From Micromonospora sp. C31 (GTDB lineage Bacteria > Actinomycetota > Actinomycetes > Mycobacteriales > Micromonosporaceae), in assembly GCF_018070575.1 (NCBI RefSeq), contig NZ_JAGPXN010000023.1:1-64000 (forward strand): a stretch of 64,000 nucleotides of DNA, written 5' to 3'. Below the pieces are notes generated by a model. That model made no database searches, was not told the DNA's origin, and saw only the letters and a list, made by a program, of their open reading frames with translations. Numbering within the stretch: the first letter of the stretch is position 1; each line of letters opens with the position of its first letter. The position numbers were made by a program, and so were the translations under genes. Positions 43,055 to 52,155 of the stretch are shown piece after piece.

Positions 43055-43978
43055 GTGAACGTGCTGGGCCGCATCGAGGCGGGCATCGACCGCCGAATCA
43101 GTGCCGCGCGCCGCCGGTGGGGCGCCGCCGACCACCTCTGGCGGGCCGGCGTGCTCTACAACGACGTGCTGGGCGGGCGGCTGGCCGCCGCGATCGCCTA
43201 CTACGGCTTCTTCGCGGTCTTCGCGCTGGCGCTGGTCGGATACTCGATCTTCGGGGCCATCCTGGAGGACAACGACGAGGTCAGCGCGGCCGCCGCGGAC
43301 TTCCTCCGGGAGAACCTGCCGTTCCTGGATCCGGTGCAGATCGCCGAGAGCAGCGGCACGGTCGGGGTGATCGGCCTGATCATTCTCGCGTTCACCGGCG
43401 TCGGCTGGGTGGAGGCGATCCGCTCCTCCCAGCGGCTCATGTACGGCCTCAACCAGCAGCCCGGCAACCTGGTGGTGCGCCGCCTGGTCGACCTCGGCGT
43501 GCTGTTGGTGATCTTCGTGCTGCTCGGCGTCTCGGTGGCGGCGGTGGACGCCCTGGAGTCGCTGCTGCGCTTCCTGCTGCGCAGCACCGGCTCGGTCGGC
43601 CTGACCACGATCAGCGCGGTGCTCAGCGTGCTGGTCAACGCGGTGCTGGCCACCCTGCTGCTGCTGGCGGTGCCGAGGCTGCGGATGAGCCGGTCCCGGC
43701 TGCGCCCGGTGGTGCTGCTGGTCGCGGTCGGCATCACGCTGCTGAACACCGTCGGGCGCTTCTACGTGGTGCGCACGGAGCGTAATCCGGCGTACACGGT
43801 GGTGGCGGGCGCCGTCGGGCTGCTGCTCTACCTCTACCTGCTCAACCAGCTGGTGCTCTTCGGGGCGGCGTTGGCCGCGACCAGCCCGCGCGGCAGGGTG
43901 GTGGATCTGGCGGAGGGGCCCGGGGAGGCCGGCCTCGACGCGGACACGGACCCCGGGGCCCCGGGCGGGGCCGGATGA
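43055..43978 (+). CDS. YihY/virulence factor BrkB family membrane protein
   Basis: 307 residues with six hydrophobic segments. The family motif GGRLAAAIAYYGFFAVFALAL (about 41-61) is followed by VGWVEAIRSSQRLMYGL and a C-terminal NPAYTVVAGAVGLLLYLYLLNQLVLFGAALA. Members are inner-membrane proteins, sometimes called tRNA-processing ribonuclease BN in error; the function is unclear. GTG 43055 begins VNVLGRIEAG. The stop overlaps the next ATG (ATGA), so it forms an operon with the GntR gene. Confidence 0.85.
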   Translation: MNVLGRIEAGIDRRISAARRRWGAADHLWRAGVLYNDVLGGRLAAAIAYYGFFAVFALALVGYSIFGAILEDNDEVSAAAADFLRENLPFLDPVQIAESSGTVGVIGLIILAFTGVGWVEAIRSSQRLMYGLNQQPGNLVVRRLVDLGVLLVIFVLLGVSVAAVDALESLLRFLLRSTGSVGLTTISAVLSVLVNAVLATLLLLAVPRLRMSRSRLRPVVLLVAVGITLLNTVGRFYVVRTERNPAYTVVAGAVGLLLYLYLLNQLVLFGAALAATSPRGRVVDLAEGPGEAGLDADTDPGAPGGAG

Positions 43979-44361
43979 ACGGGGGGCCGGGCGTGCGGAT
44001 CGCGATCGAACAGGGCTCGGCGGTGCCGCCGTACGAGCAGGTGCGCGGGCAACTCGCGGAGCTGATCGGGACGGGCCGGTTGGCGGTGGGCACCCGGCTG
44101 CCGACCGTGCGACGGTTCGCGGCCGACCTCGGGCTGGCGGTGAACACGGTGGCCCGGGCCTACCGGGAACTGGAGGCGGCTGGCCTGTTGGAGACCCGGG
44201 GCCGGCACGGCACGTTCGTCGCACCCGGGCGCGACGACGCGACGGACCGGTTGCAGCGGGTGGCGGCCGACTACGCCGCCGAGGCCGCCCGGCTGGGCGT
44301 GCCGCCCGCGGCGGCGCTGGCCCTGGTGCGCGCGGCGTTGGACGCGGCCCGACCGGCCTGA
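43975..44361 (+). CDS. GntR-family regulator, YtrA subfamily
   Basis: 128 residues. The N-terminal GntR winged helix is complete: VPPYEQVRGQLAELIGTGRLAVGTRLPTVRRFAADLGLAVNTVARAYRELEAAGLLETRGRHGTFV in order from about residue 17. The short helical C-terminus of about 45 residues, without a large effector domain, defines the YtrA type, which often controls neighbouring ABC transporters or membrane genes. It overlaps the YihY-like gene by 4 bp, so that gene may be its partner or target. Confidence 0.9.
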   Translation: MNGGPGVRIAIEQGSAVPPYEQVRGQLAELIGTGRLAVGTRLPTVRRFAADLGLAVNTVARAYRELEAAGLLETRGRHGTFVAPGRDDATDRLQRVAADYAAEAARLGVPPAAALALVRAALDAARPA

Positions 44362-44489
44362 CGGCGGCTGTGCCAGCTGACCGGCGACGCGGGTCAGGGG
44401 CGCCGGCGACCCCGCCGTCCGGTGCGCGCGGGAGGGGGAATGGCGGGAATGGCTCCCCGGGCGTCCGGCGCCGCGGACATGATGGGCGC

Positions 44490-44930
44490 GTGGGCGCACT
44501 CGTGACACTGGACCTGCCGGACGACTCGCCGATGCTCGGCCTGCCGTGGATCATCACCTTCGGCCCGCTCGGCGACCCGGACGAGTGGGAGCCGGTGGTC
44601 TGCGGCCCCTACGAGCGGCCGCACGCCCTCGCGCTGGCCGAGTCGATCGTCGCCGAGGAGCAGCTGATGGCGGTGGTCGAGCCGCTGCTGCCCGCGGTCT
44701 CGGCCGAGGAGATCCGCGGTGAGATCGCCGCGGCGCAGATCGCCGCCGAGGACGAGGCGGCGCAGCTCGACCACACCGATCTCTACGGCGACTTCGAGGA
44801 CACCGTCGACGAGGAGTTGGAGGCGGCGGGCGAGGATGCCGAGGGCGGGGAGCCGCTCGCCCCGCCCACCGAGGCCGAGCTGCGGGCCGGCTTCGGGCGC
44901 ATCGCCGCCAGGCTCACCGGCGGCGTCTGA
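44490..44930 (+). CDS. acidic hypothetical protein
   Basis: 146 residues, unrecognised. The N-terminal half is a compact conserved-looking segment (MLGLPWIITFGPLGDPDEWEPVV; ERPHALALAESIVAEEQLM) and the C-terminal half is strongly acidic and helical. There is no signal peptide or span. GTG 44490 fits a CATGAT box 6 nt upstream; GTG 44502 is an alternative. The long N-terminal extension of the open frame is Gly/Arg-rich and was rejected. Confidence 0.65.
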   Translation: MGALVTLDLPDDSPMLGLPWIITFGPLGDPDEWEPVVCGPYERPHALALAESIVAEEQLMAVVEPLLPAVSAEEIRGEIAAAQIAAEDEAAQLDHTDLYGDFEDTVDEELEAAGEDAEGGEPLAPPTEAELRAGFGRIAARLTGGV

Positions 44931-44959
44931 GCCGATCCGGGCCGACGCGTCCAGACGGA

Positions 44960-44997
44960 CGCCGGCGCCACCGGAGCGGACCCCGGAGGCGCCGGCG
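44960..44997. terminator. bidirectional hairpin terminator
   Basis: CGCCGGCGCC (44960-44969) pairs perfectly with GGCGCCGGCG (44988-44997), with an inner CCGG/CCGG pairing. It lies between convergent genes ending at 44930 and 45089. Confidence 0.7.
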
Positions 44998-45088
44998 CCA
45001 CCTCACCCCCCACCACAAGGGGTCGGTAGCCCAGTCGCCCGTCGGCGCGGGGCACGACGGACGACCAGGTCGATGACGGGTTACCCGC

Positions 45089-46723
45089 TCAGGACCGTTC
45101 GAACCAGGCCGCCGCGTCGACTCGGAGCAGGTGGCCGGAGCCCTGCCCGGTGAGCGGCTCGCTGGCGGCGATCGGTGCGCCGTACCCGTCGACGAGGGCC
45201 GGCGCACCGCTGATGTTGACCACGCAGGTCAGCACGGTGTCGCCGGCGGTGCGGCTGAAGGCGAGCACGCCCGGCCCGGCCTCCAACCAGGTGACTTCGC
45301 CCGCGTCGGCGGCCAGCGCCGGGTGCTCCCGGCGGATCCGCAGCGCGGTGCGGTACAGCTCCAGCGTCGAACCGGGCACGCCGCTCTGGGCGGCGACCGA
45401 GAGGGCCCGCCAGGTCGCCGGGGCCGGCAGCCAGCTCAGCTCGCTGCCGGCGGGCCCGAAGCCGTACGGGGCCAGCTCGCCGCTCCACGGGATCGGCACC
45501 CGGCAGCCGTCGCGGCTCTCGCCGGTGCGTAGGAACGCCGGGTCCTGACGCAGCTCGTCCGGCAGGTCGAGCACCTCCGGCAGGCCCAGTTCCTCGCCCT
45601 GGTAGAGGTAGGCGCAGCCGGGCAGGGCGAGCATCAGCAGGGTGGCGGCACGCGCCCGGCGCAGCCCCTCGGCGCCGTCGCCGTAGCGGGTCACGTGCCG
45701 CTGCTTGTCGTGGTTGGAGAGCACCCAGGTGGTGGGCGCGCCGACGATGGTCGACTCGGCGAGCGCGGTGTCGATGACCTTGCGGAACGAGTCGGCGGAC
45801 CAGGTCGCGTCGAGGAAGTCGAAGCTGAACGCCTGGTGCAGCTCGTCGGGGCCGATGTAGCGGGCGAGGCGCTGCGGGGTCTCGGCCCACGCCTCGGCCA
45901 CCGCCATCCGGCCGCCCGGGTAGCTGTCCAGGATCGGCCGCCAGGCGCGGTAGATGTCGTGCACCTCGTCCTGGTCGAAGTAGGGGAGCCGGCCCTTGCC
46001 GAGCAGTTCCGCCTGACGCTGGCCGGTGGTCATGGAGTTGAACCCCACGTCCGGCAGCCCCTCGGCCTTGATCATGCCGTGCGCCACGTCGATCCGGAAA
46101 CCGTCGACGCCCCGGTCGAGCCAGAAACGCAGGACGCCCTCGAACTCGGCGCGTACCTCCGGGTGCCGCCAGTTCAGGTCCGGCTGGGCCGGGTCGAACA
46201 GGTGCAGGTACCACTGGCCGTCGTCGATCCGCGTCCAGGCGGGGCCGCCGAAGATGCTCTCCCAGTCGTTCGGGGGCAGCTCGCCGTTCGCACCCTTGCC
46301 CTCGGCGAAGAGGTAGCGCGCCCGCTCCGCGGAGCCTGGCCCGGCGGCCAGCGCCGCCTGGAACCACGGGTGCGCGCTGGAGGTGTGGTTGGGCACCAGG
46401 TCGACGATGATCCGCAGGCCGAGGGCGTGCGCGTCGGTGATCATCGCGTCGAAGTCCGCGAGGGTGCCGAACATCGGGTCGACGTCGCGGTAGTCGGCGA
46501 CGTCGTACCCGCCGTCGATCATCGGGGAGGTGTAGAAGGGCGTCAGCCAGAGCGCGTCCACGCCGAGGTCGTGCAGGTACGGCAGGCGCTCCCGGATGCC
46601 CTGGAGGTCGCCGACGCCGTCGCCGTTCGAGTCGGCGAAGCTGCGTACGTAGACCTGGTAGACGACCGCGGAGCGCCACCAGTCGTCGTCGGAGGTCAGC
46701 GGCGAGGGGTTGCTGACGGTCAT
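45089..46723 (-). CDS. GH13 alpha-glucosidase (oligo-1,6/maltose-type)
   Basis: 544 residues. Catalytic (beta/alpha)8 barrel motifs are DLVPNHTS, GFRIDVAHG (Asp nucleophile near 214), AVAEAW (Glu acid/base) and VLSNHDKQR (transition-state Asp). The opening WWRSAVVYQVYVRSFADSNGDG is typical of oligosaccharide alpha-glucosidases. There is no signal peptide, so it hydrolyses imported maltodextrins in the cytoplasm. ATG 46723 has GGGGAA upstream. It lies beside the LacI regulator and carries its operator at its promoter, so it belongs to the maltose regulon. Confidence 0.92.
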   Translation of the reverse strand: MTVSNPSPLTSDDDWWRSAVVYQVYVRSFADSNGDGVGDLQGIRERLPYLHDLGVDALWLTPFYTSPMIDGGYDVADYRDVDPMFGTLADFDAMITDAHALGLRIIVDLVPNHTSSAHPWFQAALAAGPGSAERARYLFAEGKGANGELPPNDWESIFGGPAWTRIDDGQWYLHLFDPAQPDLNWRHPEVRAEFEGVLRFWLDRGVDGFRIDVAHGMIKAEGLPDVGFNSMTTGQRQAELLGKGRLPYFDQDEVHDIYRAWRPILDSYPGGRMAVAEAWAETPQRLARYIGPDELHQAFSFDFLDATWSADSFRKVIDTALAESTIVGAPTTWVLSNHDKQRHVTRYGDGAEGLRRARAATLLMLALPGCAYLYQGEELGLPEVLDLPDELRQDPAFLRTGESRDGCRVPIPWSGELAPYGFGPAGSELSWLPAPATWRALSVAAQSGVPGSTLELYRTALRIRREHPALAADAGEVTWLEAGPGVLAFSRTAGDTVLTCVVNISGAPALVDGYGAPIAASEPLTGQGSGHLLRVDAAAWFERS

Positions 46724-46798
46724 CGGTGGCGTTCCCCGTTCTGTGGCGCGGGAGGGCGGCACCCGGCGCGGCGCGGGGTGCGGGGGCGGTGTCTGAGC

Positions 46799-46827
46799 AG
46801 AATGCCGCTCGCTACTGCAAGAGTCAA
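46799..46827 (-). promoter_or_regulatory. promoter of the GH13 alpha-glucosidase gene
   Basis: On the minus strand TTGACT (46827-46822) and CATTCT (46804-46799) are separated by exactly 17 bp. The spacer begins with a CTTGCA half-site of the adjacent operator family. Confidence 0.6.
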
Positions 46828-46833
46828 GCATTC

Positions 46834-46843
46834 CTTGCGCAAG
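46834..46843. promoter_or_regulatory. LacI-type operator CTTGCGCAAG
   Basis: A perfect 10-bp palindrome just upstream of the -35 box. CTTGC/GCAAG half-sites recur in the malE promoter region, fitting binding by the LacI-family protein encoded next door. Confidence 0.6.
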
Positions 46844-46943
46844 AAATGGTGTGGGTCACGGGGTGCCCTGACGGCGCGACCTGCGCGCCGAGGCCGGCGG
46901 CACCCACTGCCGGCGCCCGCCCGGTCCTCCGCAGCGCGGGCGG

Positions 46944-48032
46944 TCAGGCCGGAACGGCAAGTGCGGGTGGGGCCGGGCGCTGCCGCGTCGAGCCGCCCGA
47001 TGCCGGGCGTGCGGCGTCGGCGGGGGCGACGGCGGTGGAGCCGCGCACCACCAGCTCCGGGCGGAACAGGTACTCCGAGTTCGGGGCGGCGTGCCCGTTG
47101 ATCTCGTCGACCAGGGCCCGGACGGCGGCGACGGCCATCGCGGCCACCGGCTGGCGCATGGTGGTCAGCGGCGGGTCGGTGAAGGCCATCAGCGGGGAGT
47201 CGTCGTAGCCGACCACCGACAGTTCCCCCGGCACGGACATGCCGCGCTGCCGGGCGGCCCGGATCGCGCCGAGCGCCATCAGGTCGGAGCCGCAGACGAT
47301 GCCGGTGACGCCCCGGTCCAGCAGTCGGGCGGCGGCGGCCTCGCCGCCCTCCACCCCGAACAGGGAGAGCTCGGCCAGCTCGTCGAGGCCGGCCTCGTCG
47401 ACGCCGACCAGCCGGCCCATCGCGGCCCGGAAGCCGGCCACCCGGCGCTGCACCGGCACGAACCGGTCCGGGCCGGTGATCAGGCCGATGCGGCGGTGTC
47501 CGAGCGCCACCAGGTGGGCCACGGCCAGCTCGGTGGCCTCGCCGTCGTCACAGGAGACGAAGGGCGCGGGAATGCCGGGCGCGTAACCGTTGATCAGCAC
47601 GACGGGCAGCGGGCGGGCGATCAGGGCCCGGTAGCGGTCGTGGTTGGCGGCGGTGTCGGCGTGCAGGCCGGAGACGAAGACTATTCCGGAGACCTGCCGG
47701 TCCAGCAGCATCTCCACGTACTCGTCCTCGGTGACCCCGCCGGCGGTCTGGGTGCAGAGCACGGGGGTGAAGCCGCTCTGCGCCAGGGTCGACTCGATCA
47801 CCTGGGCGAAGGCGGGGAAGATCGGGTTGTCGAGTTCGGGGACCACCAGGCCCACGAGGCCGGCGCTGCGCTTGCGGAGCCGGGCGGGACGCTCGTAGCC
47901 GAGCACATCGAGGGCGGTCAGTACGGCCTGTCGGGTCTCGGGGGCCACACCCGGGCGGTCGTTGAGCACCCGCGACACCGTGGCCTCGCTGACTTCGGCC
48001 TGTTGGGCGATGTCGGACAGTCGAGCGCGCAT
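46944..48032 (-). CDS. LacI-family transcriptional regulator (MalR-like)
   Basis: 362 residues. The N-terminal LacI helix-turn-helix is complete (ARLSDIAQQAEVSEATVSRVLNDRPGV..., residues 3-50) followed by the hinge and a periplasmic-binding-protein-type effector domain (GLVGLVVPELDNPIFPAF, GHRRIGLITGP, VVGYDDSPLMAFTDPPLTT). It is divergent from the maltose importer and next to a GH13 gene, which marks it as the maltose/maltodextrin repressor. A GCAAG-TT-CTTGC site lies 21 bp before its start, so it probably represses itself as well. Confidence 0.9.
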   Translation of the reverse strand: MRARLSDIAQQAEVSEATVSRVLNDRPGVAPETRQAVLTALDVLGYERPARLRKRSAGLVGLVVPELDNPIFPAFAQVIESTLAQSGFTPVLCTQTAGGVTEDEYVEMLLDRQVSGIVFVSGLHADTAANHDRYRALIARPLPVVLINGYAPGIPAPFVSCDDGEATELAVAHLVALGHRRIGLITGPDRFVPVQRRVAGFRAAMGRLVGVDEAGLDELAELSLFGVEGGEAAAARLLDRGVTGIVCGSDLMALGAIRAARQRGMSVPGELSVVGYDDSPLMAFTDPPLTTMRQPVAAMAVAAVRALVDEINGHAAPNSEYLFRPELVVRGSTAVAPADAARPASGGSTRQRPAPPALAVPA

Positions 48033-48052
48033 GGGCGCACTTTAGCTCACCG

Positions 48053-48064
48053 GCAAGTTCTTGC
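48053..48064. promoter_or_regulatory. LacI-type operator GCAAG-TT-CTTGC
   Basis: Inverted half-sites GCAAG (48053-48057) and CTTGC (48060-48064) lie between the divergent regulator and malE genes; a further CTTCTGCAAG occurs at 48070-48079 and CATTCT (48086-48091) is a -10 candidate for malE. The same half-sites flank the GH13 promoter. Confidence 0.6.
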
Positions 48065-48232
48065 GTACACTTCTGCAAGCCCTTCCATTCTCTGAAACCC
48101 CTTGCTAACGTCCCCGCAACACGCGAGAGCAGCGGCGCAGCACGCCGGGCGCCGGTTGGCAAGAAACCTACAGAGCTTCCACTGGCGGGATCGCCCTTCC
48201 CCCGGCGTGCCGCCATGACGACAGGAGTACCG

Positions 48233-49486
48233 ATGCGCATCCGTACCGCGGGTGTGGTCGCCGTCCTCGGCCTGGCGCTCGCCGCCACCGGCTGCGGCAG
48301 CGACAGCAGCGACGAGCCGGCCGCGAAGGAATCCACCAAGGCCGCCACCGGCGGCAAGCTGGTGATCTGGGCCGACGACAAGCGGGCCGCCGCCCTCAAG
48401 CCGTTCGGCGAGAAGTTCGGCCAGGAGAACGGCGTCACCGTCGAGGTCCAGGCCGTCTCCAAGGACCTGCAGACCAACTTCGTCACCGCCTCGCAGCAGG
48501 GCAGCGGCCCGGACGTCGTGGTCGGCGCGCACGACTGGATCGGCAACCTGGTGCAGAACGGCGCCATCGACCCGGTCCAGCTCGCCGCCGAGCAGAAGAG
48601 CGCGTTCAACGAGACCGCCGTCAAGGCCGTGACCTTCAACGGCCAGCTCTACGGCGTGCCCTACGCCATGGAGAACCTGGCGCTGATCCGCAACACCGAG
48701 CTGGCCCCCGAGGCGCCGAAGACCATCGAGGACCTGGTCGCCGCCGGCAAGAAGCTCAAGGCCGAGAAGAAGGCCAGCGAGATCCTCTGCCTGCAGTCCG
48801 GCCAGAACGGCGACGCCTACCACATCTACCCGCTCTACAGCTCGGCCGGTGGATACCTCTTCGGCACCGCCGCCAACGGCGACTACGACCCGAAGGACCT
48901 GGGCGTGGGCAAGCCGGAGTCGATCGCGGCGTTCCAGAAGATCGCCAAGCTCGGTGAGAAGGGCGAGGGCGCGCTCAAGCGTTCGATCACCCCCGAGAAC
49001 TCGATCGCCACGTTCACCGGCAAGAAGTGCGCCTACCTCGTCTCCGGCCCGTGGGCCATCGCGGACGCCAAGAAGGCCAACATCTCCTACGACATCTCCC
49101 CGGTCCCCGGCTTCGCCGGTGGCAAGGAGGCCCAGCCGTTCGTGGGCGTCCAGTCCTTCTACGTCGCCGCCAAGGGCAAGAACAAGGCCCTGGCCCAGGA
49201 GTTCGTGGCCAACCACGTCACCACCCCCGAGCTGGCCGTGGCGCTCTACAACGCCGAGCCCCGCCCGCCGGCGCTGACCGCCGCCCTCGACCAGGTCAAG
49301 GGCACCGACCCGGACCTGGCCAAGTTCCAGGAGGCCGGCAAGAACGGCCAGGTGCTCCCGGCGATCCCGGCCATGGCCGCGATCTGGGACCCGTTCGGCA
49401 AGGCGGAGGCCGCCATCATCGGCGGCGCCGACCCGGCCAAGACGATCACCGCAGCCGGTAAGACGATCTCCGGCCAGATCAAGTAA
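48233..49486 (+). CDS. maltose/maltodextrin ABC transporter solute-binding lipoprotein
   Basis: 417 residues, MalE-like. Signal MRIRTAGVVAVLGLALAATGC has lipobox LAATGC, anchoring it to the membrane. GGKLVIWADDKRAAALKPFGEKF opens the mature binding protein, and PDVVVGAHDWIGNLVQNGAIDPV and YGVPYAMENLALIRNTEL are MalE hallmarks. It captures maltodextrins for the permeases that follow. ATG 48233 has AGGAG 6 nt upstream. Its TAA overlaps the next ATG. Confidence 0.92.
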   Translation: MRIRTAGVVAVLGLALAATGCGSDSSDEPAAKESTKAATGGKLVIWADDKRAAALKPFGEKFGQENGVTVEVQAVSKDLQTNFVTASQQGSGPDVVVGAHDWIGNLVQNGAIDPVQLAAEQKSAFNETAVKAVTFNGQLYGVPYAMENLALIRNTELAPEAPKTIEDLVAAGKKLKAEKKASEILCLQSGQNGDAYHIYPLYSSAGGYLFGTAANGDYDPKDLGVGKPESIAAFQKIAKLGEKGEGALKRSITPENSIATFTGKKCAYLVSGPWAIADAKKANISYDISPVPGFAGGKEAQPFVGVQSFYVAAKGKNKALAQEFVANHVTTPELAVALYNAEPRPPALTAALDQVKGTDPDLAKFQEAGKNGQVLPAIPAMAAIWDPFGKAEAAIIGGADPAKTITAAGKTISGQIK

Positions 49487-51126
49487 TGAGCACGTCGCTG
49501 TCCGGCCCGGGGGCTGCCACACAGCCCCCGGGCCGGGGGCCCCTCCGGTCCGGGTCCCCGCGCAAGCCCCGTACGGCGCGGAACCACGCGCCGATCACCC
49601 TGACCGGCCTGCTCGTCAAGGTGGTCCTGCTCGGCCTGGTGGCCGGAATCGCGATCTGGGCGGCCTTCCCGCTCGTCGAGGCCGAGCTCTGGGGCGGACT
49701 GGCGATCCTGCTGGCGACCACCGCCGGCCTGTTCTACCTCTACCTGTCCCCCCGGCACATCCCCGGCAAGTACCTGATCCCGGGCACGCTCTTCCTGGTG
49801 GCGTTCCAGATCCTCCCGGTGCTCTACACCGTGAGCACCGCCTTCACGAACTTCGGCGACGGCCACCGGGGCAGCAAGGACGACGCCATCGTCGCCATCC
49901 AGAGCGGCTCGGTGAAACAGGTCCCCGGTTCGATCCAGTACCCGCTGACCGTCGCCACCAAGGGCGACCCGGCCACCGGCGCGCTGGTCTTCCTGGTCAC
50001 CGACCCCACGACGAACACCGTCTCCGTCGGCGACACCGAGGGTCTGCGTCAACTCGACGCCGGCAGCGTCACCGTCGCCCCGGGCGGCAAGGTCACCGCC
50101 GCCGAGGGCTACCAGATCCTCAACTTCGGCGAGGCCAGCAACCGGAGCAGGGACATCACCGGGCTGGTGGTGCCGACGTCCGGGGGCGCGCTGCGCTCGT
50201 CCGGCCTGTCGCGCGCCTACGAGGGCAAGGCGATCCGGGCGTACGACGCGGGCTGCGACTGCATCCGCGACAGCGAGACCGGAAAGACCTGGACCGCCGA
50301 CGATTCCGCCGGGTCCTTCGTGACCGCGGACGGCGAGGCGCTGGCCCAGGGCTGGAAGGTCAACGTCGGGCTGCGGAACTTCTCGGACGTGCTCACCGAC
50401 CCGGCCATCTCCGGTCCGTTCTTCGGCACGCTGATCTGGAACTTCGCCTTCGCGCTCGGCTCCACCGGCTTCACGTTCCTGCTCGGCATGGGCATCGCGC
50501 TGGCGCTGCACTCGCCCCGGATGCGCGGCACCAACTTCTACCGGGTGCTGCTGATCCTGCCGTACGCCATGCCGTCGTTCGCGATGCTGCTGGTCTGGCG
50601 GGACATGTTCAACACCGACTTCGGCCTGATCAACAACCTCTTCGGGCTGGGGGTGGACTGGTTCGGTGAGACCTGGTCGGCCCGGCTCGCGGTGCTGCTG
50701 GTGCAGCTCTGGCTCGGCTACCCGTACATGTTCCTGGTGACCACCGGCGCGTTGCAGGCCATCCCGCGCGAGCTGACCGAGGCCACCGCGGTCGACGGGG
50801 CGTCGCCCTTCCAGTCGTTCCGCGCGGTGACCCTGCCGCTGCTGCTGGTGGCGATCTCGCCGCTGCTGATCGCGTCGTTCGCGTACAACTTCAACAACTT
50901 CAACGCGGTCTACTTCGTCACCGAGGGCGGGCCCTTCCCGGCGGACAACCCGACGGCCGGTGCCACCGACCTGCTGATCACCTACACCTACCGGCTGGCC
51001 TTCGGCGCCCAGGGTGCCGAGTACGGCCTGGCCGCCGCCGTCTCGATCTTCATCTTCACGATCGTGGCGACGGTGTCGGCGATCAGCTTCTCCCGGACCC
51101 GCAAGCAGGAGGAGGTGTACTCGTGA
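49486..51126 (+). CDS. maltose ABC transporter permease, MalF-like
   Basis: 546 residues. Several spans at the N-terminus are followed by a large extracytoplasmic loop of about 200 residues (including GCDCIRDSETGKTW) inserted between spans, as in MalF, and then the permease core. The EAA motif is EATAVDGASPFQSFRAVTLPLL near residue 430, the contact to the ATPase. The ATG overlaps the malE stop by one base (TAATG). No ATPase gene is present in the operon; actinobacteria typically supply a shared MsiK-type ATPase from elsewhere. Confidence 0.92.
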   Translation: MSTSLSGPGAATQPPGRGPLRSGSPRKPRTARNHAPITLTGLLVKVVLLGLVAGIAIWAAFPLVEAELWGGLAILLATTAGLFYLYLSPRHIPGKYLIPGTLFLVAFQILPVLYTVSTAFTNFGDGHRGSKDDAIVAIQSGSVKQVPGSIQYPLTVATKGDPATGALVFLVTDPTTNTVSVGDTEGLRQLDAGSVTVAPGGKVTAAEGYQILNFGEASNRSRDITGLVVPTSGGALRSSGLSRAYEGKAIRAYDAGCDCIRDSETGKTWTADDSAGSFVTADGEALAQGWKVNVGLRNFSDVLTDPAISGPFFGTLIWNFAFALGSTGFTFLLGMGIALALHSPRMRGTNFYRVLLILPYAMPSFAMLLVWRDMFNTDFGLINNLFGLGVDWFGETWSARLAVLLVQLWLGYPYMFLVTTGALQAIPRELTEATAVDGASPFQSFRAVTLPLLLVAISPLLIASFAYNFNNFNAVYFVTEGGPFPADNPTAGATDLLITYTYRLAFGAQGAEYGLAAAVSIFIFTIVATVSAISFSRTRKQEEVYS

Positions 51127-52022
51127 GCACCCACGCGGACGCGCCCGTCGCCAACCGCAACGCGACCGCAAGGTCGAGGAACCGCTGGTTCGCCCAGGTG
51201 GGGTGGCGGCACCTGGTCGGGGCGCTGGCGGTGGCGTTCAGCCTCTTCCCGATCCTGTTCGTCCTCTCGGCGGCGCTCAACCCGCTCGGCACGCTCTCCT
51301 CCACGGAACTCGTGCCGACCGGCGCCTCGCTGGAGAACTTCACCAACCTGTTCGAGCGGACCGCGTTCGGCCGCTGGTTCCTCAACTCGCTGCTCCTGGC
51401 CGGGGTGGCCAGCTTCGCGTCGATCTTCCTGTCGGCGCTGGCGGCGTACGCCTTCTCCCGGATGCGCTTCGCCGGGCGCCGGGTCGGGCTGCTCTCCCTG
51501 CTGTTGATCCAGATGTTCCCGCAGTTCCTGGCGATCGTGGCGATCTTCCTGATCTTCACGAAGGTCACCGACCTGTGGCCGGTGATCGGCTTCAACACCC
51601 CGTGGGGCCTCTTCCTGCTCTACATGGGCGCCGCCCTCGGCGCGAACACCTGGCTGATGAAGGGCTTCTTCGACACCCTGCCGAAGGAACTGGACGAGTC
51701 CGCCACGGTGGACGGCGCCTCACACGCCCAGATCTTCTTCCGGATCATGCTGCCGCTGGTGGCGCCGATCCTGGCGGTGACCGGCCTGCTCGCCTTCATC
51801 GGCTCGATCAACGAGTTCGTGATCGCCAACGTGTTCCTCACCGACACCGACTCGAAGACCCTCGCGGTCGGCATGTTCGGCCTGGTGGCCGGTGAGCGCA
51901 ACAACAACTTCGGGATCTTCGCGGCGGGCACCCTGCTCACCGCCATCCCGACGGTGCTGGTGTTCCAGATCCTCCAGCGCTACATCGTCAACGGCCTCAC
52001 GGCCGGAGCCGTCAAGGGCTGA
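51123..52022 (+). CDS. maltose ABC transporter permease, MalG-like
   Basis: 299 residues, six spans. The EAA motif is ESATVDGASHAQIFFRIMLPLV near 190-211, and the C-terminus ends GLTAGAVKG, as in MalG proteins. The GTG start overlaps the previous TGA (GTGA), so it is co-translated with the MalF-like gene. Together with the lipoprotein and a distant ATPase it forms the maltodextrin importer. The gene for a second GH13 enzyme follows 133 bp later. Confidence 0.93.
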   Translation: MSTHADAPVANRNATARSRNRWFAQVGWRHLVGALAVAFSLFPILFVLSAALNPLGTLSSTELVPTGASLENFTNLFERTAFGRWFLNSLLLAGVASFASIFLSALAAYAFSRMRFAGRRVGLLSLLLIQMFPQFLAIVAIFLIFTKVTDLWPVIGFNTPWGLFLLYMGAALGANTWLMKGFFDTLPKELDESATVDGASHAQIFFRIMLPLVAPILAVTGLLAFIGSINEFVIANVFLTDTDSKTLAVGMFGLVAGERNNNFGIFAAGTLLTAIPTVLVFQILQRYIVNGLTAGAVKG

Positions 52023-52155
52023 AGCAGAGCTGCGGCAAGGGCGTCGGCGTCCGACGTACACCGGAGCAGTCACGGATCGACCGCCGCGGTCGGGGAACCG
52101 GCCGCGGCGGGAGACCCCTTTCTCTCCCCGTCCGACCGACGCGAAAGGCGCCACC

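Noticed and set aside
41264..44557. A 1097-codon minus-strand open frame antisense to trpS through the YihY-like gene
   Set aside because: It is the antisense shadow of four well-supported plus-strand genes and has no recognisable domain or ribosome binding site.
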